Origin: Pycnococcus provasolii | Taxonomy: Eukaryota > Chlorophyta > Pseudoscourfieldiophyceae > Pseudoscourfieldiales > Pycnococcaceae | NCBI GenBank assembly: GCA_938743325.2 | Contig: OW568865.1 | Coordinates: forward strand, 620,001-684,000 | Length of the DNA: 64,000 bases | Reading direction: 5' to 3' | Part shown: piece after piece, positions 19,591 to 27,520 of the stretch | Position numbering within the stretch: position 1 is the stretch's first letter | Layout of the letters: each line of letters starts with the position of its first letter | Notes under the pieces: generated by a model | What the model was told of the DNA's origin: nothing | The model's input: only the letters and a program-made list of their open reading frames with translations | The model's database searches: none | Position numbers and translations under genes: made by a program

Positions 19591-19919
19591 CAACCACCTT
19601 GATCCACGTTCCACGGACTCCTGGTGAGTGGTGAGTGGTGACGACGGACTCCTCGACGGACTCCTCTCAGCTCTCACGGAGAGGAGAACGTGCAAGCTGC
19701 AACTCCTTCATCAAGCTTCCTCATCGCCTTTATTTTACACATCGAATCGCCATGTGCACGGGAAATAAGGAATGGGCTGGCTTCCCCAGATAAATGCCTG
19801 ATGCCTGATGAAATTCCGGCCGGCGTTCATGAGCGCGAGGCCGAGTGGCCGCTAAACCCCCCCGGTTCGCGGACATTTTGGCAAAAAAGGGGCCAAAATT
19901 CCCTTCCCCCAAGTCGGGG

Positions 19920-20626
19920 AATAGACCCCTTTCTCCAAAATTTTATAAGGGGATTCTAGGGGATTCGGGGTTGGGGACGGATAAGGGTCCCCCGATGGAC
20001 AGATTTCCCCGTTGTGGGGAAAGGGAATACCGGGGGGGTTGCCGATGGGTTTCCCCGACCAAACTAAAAATACCGGGGTTTCTCAACGGTGATCCCCGTT
20101 ATAAATTGATGGCCTTGAGGCAAACACTGTGCGTGCATTCTATCAACGCAGTTTATGGGCCAATGAAGAGCACACATTGGGCAACCACCAGCGAGAAACC
20201 TCGTCTTTATGCGACCTGAAACGGAGAAGTTCTCGTTGATCTCCGTATAACGGGAAATTTGGTCGAGATCTGATTGGGGTTTTCTTTTCCCGACCAAATT
20301 TCCCGTTATACGGAGATCAACGAGAACTTCTCCGTTTCAGGTCGCATAAAGACGAGGTTTCTCGCTGGTGGTTGCCCAATGTGTGCTCTTCATTGGCCCA
20401 TAAACTGCGTTGATAGAATGCACGCACAGTGTTTGCCTCGAGGCCATCAATTTATAACGGGGATCACCGTTGAGAAACCCCGGTATTTTTAGTTTGGTCG
20501 GGGAAACCCATCGGCAACCCCCCCGGTATTCCCTTTCCCCACAACGGGGAAATCTGTCCATCGGGGGACCCTTATCCGTCCCCAACCCCGAATCCCCTTA
20601 TAAAATTTTGGAGAAAGGGGTCTATT
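19920..20626. repeat. Nearly perfect 0.7-kb palindrome
   Basis: The left arm 19920-20265 and right arm 20291-20626 are reverse complements around a 25-bp spacer. By eye the only differences are a 10-bp duplication (GGGGATTCTAGGGGATTC versus a single GGGGATTC) in the left arm and one base in GGCCTTGAGG/GGCCTCGAGG. Transcription across it would give a long RNA hairpin. Confidence 0.93.
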
Positions 20627-20743
20627 AGGTCGGGGGGAGGAAAGTTAGATTTTTTATACCACCCCCCTAGTCGGAGATGTAAGTCGGTATCGACCTAAAT
20701 TCCCGTTGAAGGGTGGTAATTCTTAAATAACATCTTATTTTTT

Positions 20744-20827
20744 CATCGGAAAACGAATCCGACTTGACCATGCGATCGGGGGGCAGCCCCCCGATCGTTT
20801 GCCGCAGTCTTTTTCGTTTTCCGATGG
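20744..20827. repeat. Nested GC-rich hairpin
   Basis: The outer arms CATCGGAAAACGA and TCGTTTTCCGATG enclose an inner perfect stem CGATCGGGGGG/CCCCCCGATCG (20773-20797) with a 3-base loop. It is a candidate structured RNA or element terminus. Confidence 0.75.
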
Positions 20828-21208
20828 GCCAATAAGGAGGAAAGTGGGATTTTGGGTTTTGCCGCAAAGATTAGGGGTTTAGCGGCCACCCGGCCAGGAG
20901 TGGCGAGTGGCGAATGACGAGCGCGATTGGCGAAGGAATGACGAAGGACGAGCGTGCACTTGGCTGCTTGGAGTAAAGGTTTAGGACGAGGGGAAGGATG
21001 AGCGAGCACTCCTTCTCTGACATCTGAGACTGAAATGGAACTGAAAGACGGAAAAGACGGTCCAGGGTTACGATAGGGTTTTTGGGTACCATCTACTTAG
21101 GGTTACAGGATTAGGGTATTAGCGACGCAAACACGCCTTTTTTCCTTCTCCCGGGTCTTTCAATCTTTCCCCAAACGAACATGTACATGTCAGCAGTGGC
21201 GCCGTGAC

Positions 21209-22465
21209 ATGAAGAAGCTGCCCATGTTCACGTTCATGTTCACGTCCCGCCTCTTCATGTTCCAGCGATGTCGATGTGTTGTTTGTTTTGGTTTTGTTGT
21301 TTACTTCCTTGTTTCCTCCTCCACGTGTGTGGCATCACTTCCTCCTCCTCCTCGTCCTTCGTGCCCTTGCACCAACCTCTCAGCGTGTCATCGCCTTCGC
21401 CTTGGCGACGGACTTGAGTCACTCTTCCAATCGCGCGATGATGACTGGGAAGTGTTCGCGTTCACGCCGACAGGTGGTCAACTCTACCCCTCGTACGACT
21501 GGTCTATACTCACCACACTCGCGTGGGTCAACAACAATACCGCGATGTGCGTCGCACACGAACACGGACGAAGGGCAGTCAGCCTCGCGAAAGTTGACGC
21601 CAACAAATTAGCAAGTGCAGACGAACAGGAACTTGACGAAATGGCAACGGGCATCGCGACGGACGCATACGTGCGGTTCCTCGACGGTGTGAACTTCGAC
21701 GTGGAAACTCCCACCCCAAGTGCCACGAGCGCACTGTCGACGAACTACGTGCGACTCATCGAGAAAACGTCGCGCCTGCTCAAGTCGTGGTCGCCTGACG
21801 GAGACGCGCAAATTTCTGTCGACGTCGCGTGGTCGCCAGGAGGAATTGACGGACGCTGGTACGCAAACTCCAAGCTGGTGGAGGTTGCTGACGTGGTTTT
21901 CATCATGGCATACGACATGCAAAGTCAAAATATGCAGAGCCGATGCGTTGCAGGCGCAAACAGTCCATACGAGCTCGTTCGACATGGACTGGCGCAGTGG
22001 ATTGCGTTGACTGGCAATGAAACGGCTCGCAACAAGCTCGTGCTTGGTCTCCCGTGGTACGGTTACAAATATCCCTGCGTTTGGCTCGGAGGAACGACGT
22101 ACGATCCAAGTTCTCCTCCGCTTTGCTCGTTGAAGAGCGTTCCGTTCCGCGGCGCGTCGTGCAGCGATGCCGCTGGCGCGCAGCTCGGGCTTGCAGAAGT
22201 CGTATCGTTATCGCAGATGTCGAATGCCTCGAAGATCCGCGTCGATGCCTCGTCACGCAGTCCTGCGTTCGAGGTTCAAAACACCCAGATTTGGTTCGAC
22301 TCCGCGACAAGCCTTGCGCTAAAGGTGCAGCTCGCACGTGCGTTCGGTTTACGAGGCGTAGGCATGTGGCACGTCGACGCGCTGCAGGGTCTGTCGGACA
22401 AGGAGATGGCGGCGATGTGGAATGCTCTTGCTGCAGACTCAAATGATGTACAAGTAAAAAAGTAA
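21209..22465 (+). CDS. Secreted GH18 glycosidase, di-N-acetylchitobiase-like
   Basis: A 418-residue protein with a hydrophobic, Cys/Phe/Val-rich signal segment (about 12-43). The GH18 active-site block reads FLDGVNFDVE, putting the acid/base at Glu166. Around it are the chitobiase-like phrases WEVFAFTPTG and YDWSILTTLAWV, and later VVFIMAYDMQ and LGLPWYGYKYPC, which are beta-barrel strands of the family. Mammalian CTBS removes reducing-end GlcNAc from chitooligosaccharide cores of N-glycans in lysosomes. Here the enzyme would act in the vacuole or be exported. The GH20 hexosaminidase gene nearby (23154-24857) would complete GlcNAc release, which supports a joint role. Confidence 0.88.
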   Translation: MKKLPMFTFMFTSRLFMFQRCRCVVCFGFVVYFLVSSSTCVASLPPPPRPSCPCTNLSACHRLRLGDGLESLFQSRDDDWEVFAFTPTGGQLYPSYDWSILTTLAWVNNNTAMCVAHEHGRRAVSLAKVDANKLASADEQELDEMATGIATDAYVRFLDGVNFDVETPTPSATSALSTNYVRLIEKTSRLLKSWSPDGDAQISVDVAWSPGGIDGRWYANSKLVEVADVVFIMAYDMQSQNMQSRCVAGANSPYELVRHGLAQWIALTGNETARNKLVLGLPWYGYKYPCVWLGGTTYDPSSPPLCSLKSVPFRGASCSDAAGAQLGLAEVVSLSQMSNASKIRVDASSRSPAFEVQNTQIWFDSATSLALKVQLARAFGLRGVGMWHVDALQGLSDKEMAAMWNALAADSNDVQVKK

Positions 22466-22535
22466 AATCGAGAAGAAAAAGTTTTCGACGATCCCACAAA
22501 TTCATTCATCAGAGTTTCATTAATTCCCAATTCTC

Positions 22536-22814
22536 ATGGCGGTCCTCGACACGGAGGACGACGAGCTTCACCTTGTCTTCACGCAGCGCGAGCGCGCCAT
22601 TCTCTCCCAGCATTTTCCACAGGCATTCCTTCACGGGTTGGAGCGAGTTGACTGGTCGTTGCAGGAATCATTCGCACACCTGAATGATGCGTACCTGAAT
22701 TCATTCGCCGGGATGGCTCACGCTCGGACCGACATCGAGCGTCATCACGCGTTTTCTGAAGTTCTCGCGAACATTGGCATTGAGCGAGAACAACAGCAGC
22801 AGGTGTCGCAGTGA
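22536..22814 (+). CDS. Small protein of 92 residues, function unknown
   Basis: The ATG at 22536 lies 70 bp after the GH18 stop. The product is acidic at the N-terminus (DTEDDELHL) and looks helical throughout, with many Glu, His, Arg and Leu, ending in a Gln run from a CAG repeat. No membrane segment and no recognised domain. The codon choice resembles its neighbours, which favours a real gene. It could also be the first exon of a longer protein. Confidence 0.5.
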   Translation: MAVLDTEDDELHLVFTQRERAILSQHFPQAFLHGLERVDWSLQESFAHLNDAYLNSFAGMAHARTDIERHHAFSEVLANIGIEREQQQQVSQ

Positions 22815-22914
22815 GTAGCAGCGGCAGTGGCAACAACAACAACAACGACAACAACAACGACGACATGTGATGATGATGATTTGTAACTTCAGGAAAAATT
22901 GTGCTTTTACCTAA

Positions 22915-23085
22915 CTACGACCGTTTCTTCGCCATCTCAGTCGTTTGACTCGCGTTGACGTGAATTTTACCGTCAGCAATCTCAGAACCTCCTCCGCCGC
23001 CGAATGCCGCGCGTCCCATCGCGTAAAACGAATACCCGACGCCCGCCACGACAGCAAGAACTACCAACATTTCCAGCGGCTCCAT
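22915..23085 (-). CDS. Small single-pass membrane protein (56 residues), function unknown
   Basis: Starting from the ATG at 23085, the product has a transmembrane helix at about residues 6-27 (LVVLAVVAGVGYSFYAMG), a Gly-rich linker, and a hydrophilic tail ending AKKRS. It lies only 68 bp beyond the stop of the GH20 gene on the same strand. Short single-helix proteins of this type are often subunits of organelle membrane complexes. I do not recognise the family, and it may be a chance frame. Confidence 0.42.
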   Translation of the reverse strand: MEPLEMLVVLAVVAGVGYSFYAMGRAAFGGGGGSEIADGKIHVNASQTTEMAKKRS

Positions 23086-23153
23086 TGTTGCAATCAACAA
23101 AATACTGAAAATGAGAAAATGCGTTTTACAAACGAACGGATTTTTTTCGGGTT

Positions 23154-24857
23154 CTACCTATAGCTCTCCGCTCTCATGTCCAGTCCAGCCCTGCGAATGC
23201 TCGCGCGAACAGTTTCCGCCTCAGCGTCGCCTGGCCACTCAGTCAAGCAGAAGGACGGGTGGATGGGCTCCGCGCGTATGCCTCGCAGAATCATTTTGCA
23301 CCTTAGCTCGTTCAGACGAGGCGACGCCGCGTCAACGTCATTCACGTTCTTCGGACTCCACGCACGCTCGGCGAGCGTCCCCGTGCGAGGCCAAGTTCTC
23401 GATATGAAATTCGTCGCATCGACGTATTCACTCCACATGCACGCCTCCACGCCGAACAGCTCGCAGTTGTCGCACAGGTTATCCGGCTCCACGAGGTAGT
23501 ATTTCTTCCAGTCTTCGCCGTAGGAGATGTAATCCAAATACCACGGCGCAGACAATACCGCACGATACCCAGCACCGGTCACAGCCTGCAGTTCCTTCTT
23601 CAAAGCTGTGTCATCTGAGCCACCTTTCCACACGTTCACGATTGTATCGGGAAGAATCTGCACGCCGTTGTCAAATATCTCCTGCCAGCACATGTAGCTG
23701 AATCCTAGTCTCTTGAGAATGTCGAGCAGGCGAAGCTCGTAGTACTGCTCCAGCTTCGCGGCGTCCGTCACGTTCGGATGAGCCGCCATCCACTTCGCGA
23801 TTGATGGGTTGCTCTCCCAGCACCCGAAGGGCACCTCATCGCCTCCCACGTGCACGTACTTGTCAGGAAACACTGCTTTGATTTCCGTGTACAACTTCTC
23901 GAGGAAGTCGTACGTGCTTTCATTCGTCGGGTCGAGCGGTCCCGTAGTGCCGTCAGGCTGTCCCGTTGTTTTGTCGTAGCACTGCGTGAGAATTCCAGGA
24001 ATTGCGGCGTATCCCGCGTCGACATGCCCGGGCGTGTCGAATTCCACCATGACGCGAATGCCACGCGCTTTGGCATATTCGATTACGGTTGCGACATCTT
24101 CGTGGCTGTAGACGTGGTGCGGTGCCCACGCACCTTGTTTGCTCATTTCAGGGAACGTCGAGCTGACGTAGGGGAAAGAGTTGCTGTCGACGATATGCCA
24201 GTGCATTATGTTCATTTTTGTCATAGCCATGGCGTCCAGGTTGGTGAGCAGCGTCTCCACGGGATAAAAGTGCCGAGATGTGTCGACAAGCAGCGCGCGG
24301 AATGCGTAGCGCGGCTTATCCTTGAAGCTGGTTGCGTTGATGGTCATGGTGTACGTATCAACGAGTTGGACGAACGACTCGAGTGCGTGCACTGCTCCGA
24401 CGTACGTTTCTCCGACGATGCTGCACGAGAGTGTCTTTGCGTCGACGTCGAGCGTGTACTGTTCCGACGTTTGCTGCGTGAGTTCCGTGGATGCGTCTTG
24501 AATGCGTACGGAGCACGACGCGAGCTCACCCTCGCTTGCACGTTTCAGCACGTGCGTGTGCCTACTTGACTGCGTATGCGTGATAATTTTGAGCGCACGA
24601 CGCGCTGCGGCCTGTACGTATACGTTCGTTGGTCCCTCGGTGTAGAACTGAAACGAGGGTGAGACACTCACTGTGCTTGAAAGTAGTGTGTTTGCAAGCT
24701 GGTTTGACGACAAATCAAGCATGGCAGGCATGGGCCAGACGGTGTTAGCGTGTACGAGAGTACAAGGAGCACAAAGTAGAAAAAGAACATAGTAAGAACA
24801 AGAAGTAAGTGAAGTAAGTGAAGTAAGTGTGGTGGTGGCCGCCGTCGCCATCGCCAT
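23154..24857 (-). CDS. Beta-N-acetylhexosaminidase, GH20
   Basis: A 567-residue protein from the ATG at 24857, with a signal peptide (hydrophobic SYYVLFLLCAPCTLVHA). A small N-terminal alpha/beta domain (about 25-165) precedes the TIM barrel. The barrel contains RYAFRALLVDTSRHFYP, MNIMHWHIVDSNSFPY, and HVGGDEVPFGCW with the catalytic pair Asp340-Glu341; NVWKGG and a late Trp-rich GTLAERAWSP follow. This is the eukaryotic HEXA/HEXB layout. It removes terminal GlcNAc or GalNAc from glycans and chitooligosaccharides in vacuole or outside. It is divergent from the GxGYxYP gene, and the short gap of about 140 bp suggests a shared promoter. Confidence 0.94.
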   Translation of the reverse strand: MAMATAATTTLTSLTSLTSCSYYVLFLLCAPCTLVHANTVWPMPAMLDLSSNQLANTLLSSTVSVSPSFQFYTEGPTNVYVQAAARRALKIITHTQSSRHTHVLKRASEGELASCSVRIQDASTELTQQTSEQYTLDVDAKTLSCSIVGETYVGAVHALESFVQLVDTYTMTINATSFKDKPRYAFRALLVDTSRHFYPVETLLTNLDAMAMTKMNIMHWHIVDSNSFPYVSSTFPEMSKQGAWAPHHVYSHEDVATVIEYAKARGIRVMVEFDTPGHVDAGYAAIPGILTQCYDKTTGQPDGTTGPLDPTNESTYDFLEKLYTEIKAVFPDKYVHVGGDEVPFGCWESNPSIAKWMAAHPNVTDAAKLEQYYELRLLDILKRLGFSYMCWQEIFDNGVQILPDTIVNVWKGGSDDTALKKELQAVTGAGYRAVLSAPWYLDYISYGEDWKKYYLVEPDNLCDNCELFGVEACMWSEYVDATNFISRTWPRTGTLAERAWSPKNVNDVDAASPRLNELRCKMILRGIRAEPIHPSFCLTEWPGDAEAETVRASIRRAGLDMRAESYR

Positions 24858-24996
24858 CAGCAGCACGTGAGCAGCATTGCTGAAGGGGGAGCCGTTACCA
24901 CTACAACGACAAGTCACATGGAAGTATTCGGGGTTTCATTTAGGCTGTTCCCGTTGATTTTTTTGGTTGATTTGTTTGCTTGCCATCAGTAGTGTG

Positions 24997-26823
24997 ATGA
25001 CGGTGTGTTATTCTGTCAATATGGCTTTTCATTATGGCTCTGAGCAAACACTCGTCATGTGTCGTGCACTTCGTCTGCACGGCACAGGCCGCGCAGTCCC
25101 CAGTACCCCAGTACCACGTCTTATTACGTACCTCATTCTTATGATTTCACTCCTTGCTCAGCATCCTTTGGCTATCCATAGTCAAATCAACGAAAACATA
25201 CTTGCCGATGGGACCTTTCCGTACTTCCGCTCGCCACGACCAACTGGCTCTGAGCCCGTATGGGTCTACCGACGCGATAACCTCACGCAACCGCTGCAGC
25301 TTGCACTCTCAACCGCAGGCGCCGCACTCGCAAGACGAGGTCCGCCCATACTCTACAGAATCGAAGGGGGAGGGGACGAGCTGTGGCTTCGCGCGTCAGG
25401 CGTGCAGACGCGCAGCGCCACAGACGCGTACGAGCTGCTAGAAGCGCTGGTGCTCGAGCTCGCGAAGGCTGAGGGCGTGTACGCCAGAATCGTGCTGTAC
25501 GCACCAAAGGCGAACCCGCAAAGCACGAACGCCGCCATCACGTACTGCGCCGGAAGTGCTCGGGCGCTCATCGCCGCATCCACGGAAGACTCGGCGACGA
25601 TGGAGGCACTGCGACGCGCAGGTGTCACAGAGGTTGAGGCGGACGTATCCGACTCCACCGCGTGGGACGTCGTGAAGACTTTGGGCGACAGTGCATTTGC
25701 ATGGCGTCTAGCGGCATTTCAGCCGCCGGAGAAGGCGCCTGACCTCGCGGAGTACGCCGTGGCTGCAGGTGCGCCGGTGCTGGAATTCAACTCGGGAGAG
25801 ACAGCGGGCGGGGCGGGAGCAGCCTTGTCGGTGGCGCGCCTAGCAGTGCAGGCGGCGAAGATGGGAGAGGCTGGCATCTGCGCTGCTTTAGGGTGGAGTG
25901 GCGACGAGCCGATGTACGTGAGCCAGATGTCTGTCGCCGGTTGTGCCGTGCACGCCTCCGACTGGGCGCACTCGCTCGTCGCGCTGTCCAACATGCCGGC
26001 GGACGGACGCATTCCCCCTGAGCCTGAACCCGAGCCTAAGTCGGATGCCATCAAGGGCAAGCACACGGTGGCATTTTTGACGAGTGACGGCGATAACGTG
26101 CAATGGCTCGAGAATGCTTTCGCGACGAATGAAGACTGGTGGGCGGCTCCCGAGCGCGGTTCCGTGCCGATTGGATGGACGGTGAGTCCAGCCTTGTCCG
26201 CTCTCGTGCCCATTGCGGCGGAGTACCTTCGCAAGACTGCCACGGTCAACGACAGCTTCGTCGCCGCACCGTCCGGAGTTGGCTACAATTATCTCGAGAT
26301 GATGCCACCAGCCGCGAGACGCGCGCATGCAGCCGCCACACGCAAGCTGTGGGGACCTCATCGGGTGGTGAATGTCATTGGTCTGCCTGGCTTACAGGAG
26401 CCGGAGCTTGATGTTTTGCAGGACTACGCGAAAGAGTCGATGTGCTCCGGCTTCGTTTGGTACACATTTGGGGAAGGTTACGCTGGATGGGTTGGACCGA
26501 CGTGGCTGGAGGATGGCACGCCTGTCGTGGGTGCCAAAGTGTCGCTGTGGGGAAATGGCAGCAAGCCACCTACGGTTGGTGTGGATGGCTTAGTGCATTA
26601 CTTCGTGAACGATACGCATTTGCCGGTGGATCCTGAGGATCCGAGAAGCTATTCCGTCGTTCCGGTTGGTGTGTGGTCGCATACCGTGGCGAACATTGTG
26701 CGTGCGACGAAAAGGTTGGAGGAGAGTGGCAAGGTAAGGGTTGTGCACGTGTCCGAGATTTTGGAAAGATTGCGAGAGCTCGGTCGCACAAGGCAAGCCA
26801 GGCGCATGCCAAAATCAAATTGA
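24997..26823 (+). CDS. Secreted GxGYxYP-family protein (putative glycoside hydrolase)
   Basis: The frame opens at 24967 with TTG; the first ATG is at 24997 and others follow at 25021 and 25057. A hydrophobic stretch (LITYLILMISLLAQHPLAIHS) serves as signal peptide or anchor. The hallmark is VAFLTSDGDNVQW followed by APSGVGYNYLE, fitting the GxGYxYP domain, and RGSVPIGWTVSPAL just before it. These proteins are linked to polysaccharide breakdown in bacteria but their reaction is not established. Its position beside GH18 and GH20 genes is consistent with glycan breakdown. The start codon is uncertain by about 50 residues. Confidence 0.75.
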   Translation: MTVCYSVNMAFHYGSEQTLVMCRALRLHGTGRAVPSTPVPRLITYLILMISLLAQHPLAIHSQINENILADGTFPYFRSPRPTGSEPVWVYRRDNLTQPLQLALSTAGAALARRGPPILYRIEGGGDELWLRASGVQTRSATDAYELLEALVLELAKAEGVYARIVLYAPKANPQSTNAAITYCAGSARALIAASTEDSATMEALRRAGVTEVEADVSDSTAWDVVKTLGDSAFAWRLAAFQPPEKAPDLAEYAVAAGAPVLEFNSGETAGGAGAALSVARLAVQAAKMGEAGICAALGWSGDEPMYVSQMSVAGCAVHASDWAHSLVALSNMPADGRIPPEPEPEPKSDAIKGKHTVAFLTSDGDNVQWLENAFATNEDWWAAPERGSVPIGWTVSPALSALVPIAAEYLRKTATVNDSFVAAPSGVGYNYLEMMPPAARRAHAAATRKLWGPHRVVNVIGLPGLQEPELDVLQDYAKESMCSGFVWYTFGEGYAGWVGPTWLEDGTPVVGAKVSLWGNGSKPPTVGVDGLVHYFVNDTHLPVDPEDPRSYSVVPVGVWSHTVANIVRATKRLEESGKVRVVHVSEILERLRELGRTRQARRMPKSN

Positions 26824-27520
26824 ATGATCAATGATCAGATAGAGGATGTGGTGGGCACCGTATGTATGTACAGTATGTATTATAATTCTAAAAATATATA
26901 TATATGTGTAAATCAGTAGTTCCGTTGTTCTTACTTAAGGTTATTACACGAGCTTAAATAAAAAAATAAAACATAAAAAAACGATACACAGGGTATACAG
27001 GCCGGCCGTCACAGAAGGCTTCTCCGGACGAACCTGTTCATCACCCACCCATGCTGCCATGGATGTGGTAGAACGTGAACGAGAACGAGAACGAGAACCG
27101 AATTTCAGCATCAGCAGCAAGGGGGATGGGAGGAGGACCAGAGACGGATCCCCGGGTAACACAGAAAAGACTCCAGCTGTCAATTCTCGATTTCCTCGTG
27201 GGAGGGGGGGGCCCTCGGGGTGGGGGTTTTGCATTTTTTTCCACCTCGTCAGGGGCGCCTCTCGTAGACTCCGACAGGTCCAATCGTAACATGGGCGATG
27301 ATGCTCCCCTGGCCCATGTCTTTGCTACCACTACGTGCGATGCTGCCCTGTGTTTGGTTCTCTCGTGTTCTCTGGCAGTCTGGTGGGTGACCAGGCAGTG
27401 TCGTTCGTCGTGCGTGGTCCTTCGTTCGTCGTGGTCCTCCTTCGTGTTGTGTGTTGAGTCATCATCATTGGTTGAGTGGGTTTACATAGTAAAGTCACTC
27501 ACCGCCATTCTTCGGTCGTG
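26824..27520. other. Intergenic region, no gene recognised
   Basis: A 697-bp gap between two + strand genes. It contains a short TA-rich run (about 26893-26903), a GAACGA microsatellite (27073-27098), and G-rich runs at 27205-27230. Several short frames are open on both strands, but none carries a recognisable motif. Confidence 0.4.

Larger units (their letters stand above)
19845..20889. mobile_element. Foldback/MITE-like element with 16-bp terminal inverted repeats
   Basis: The boundaries are a perfect 16-bp inverted pair, GTGGCCGCTAAACCCC at 19845-19860 and its complement at 20874-20889. Between them sits a giant palindrome (19920-20626) and a second smaller hairpin (20744-20827). No coding capacity is evident. 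The GGCCGC-type terminus resembles the ends of the 1.8-kb element at 36129-37928. I saw no clear target duplication. Whether this is a DNA transposon derivative or a local rearrangement is inference. Confidence 0.5.
19188..21208. other. 2-kb non-coding region containing a palindromic element
   Basis: Apart from the inverted-repeat element (19845-20889) the gap holds a CTCAA pentanucleotide run (about 19557-19590), GGTGAGT-like short repeats near 19620-19640, and TTAGGGTT-like motifs at about 21096-21120 upstream of the GH18 gene. Open frames inside the palindrome mirror each other on the two strands and are not genes. Confidence 0.6.

Noticed and set aside
20064-20492. Pair of about 75-residue ORFs, one on each strand
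   Set aside because: They are the same sequence read from the two arms of the palindrome; no sign of selection on protein.
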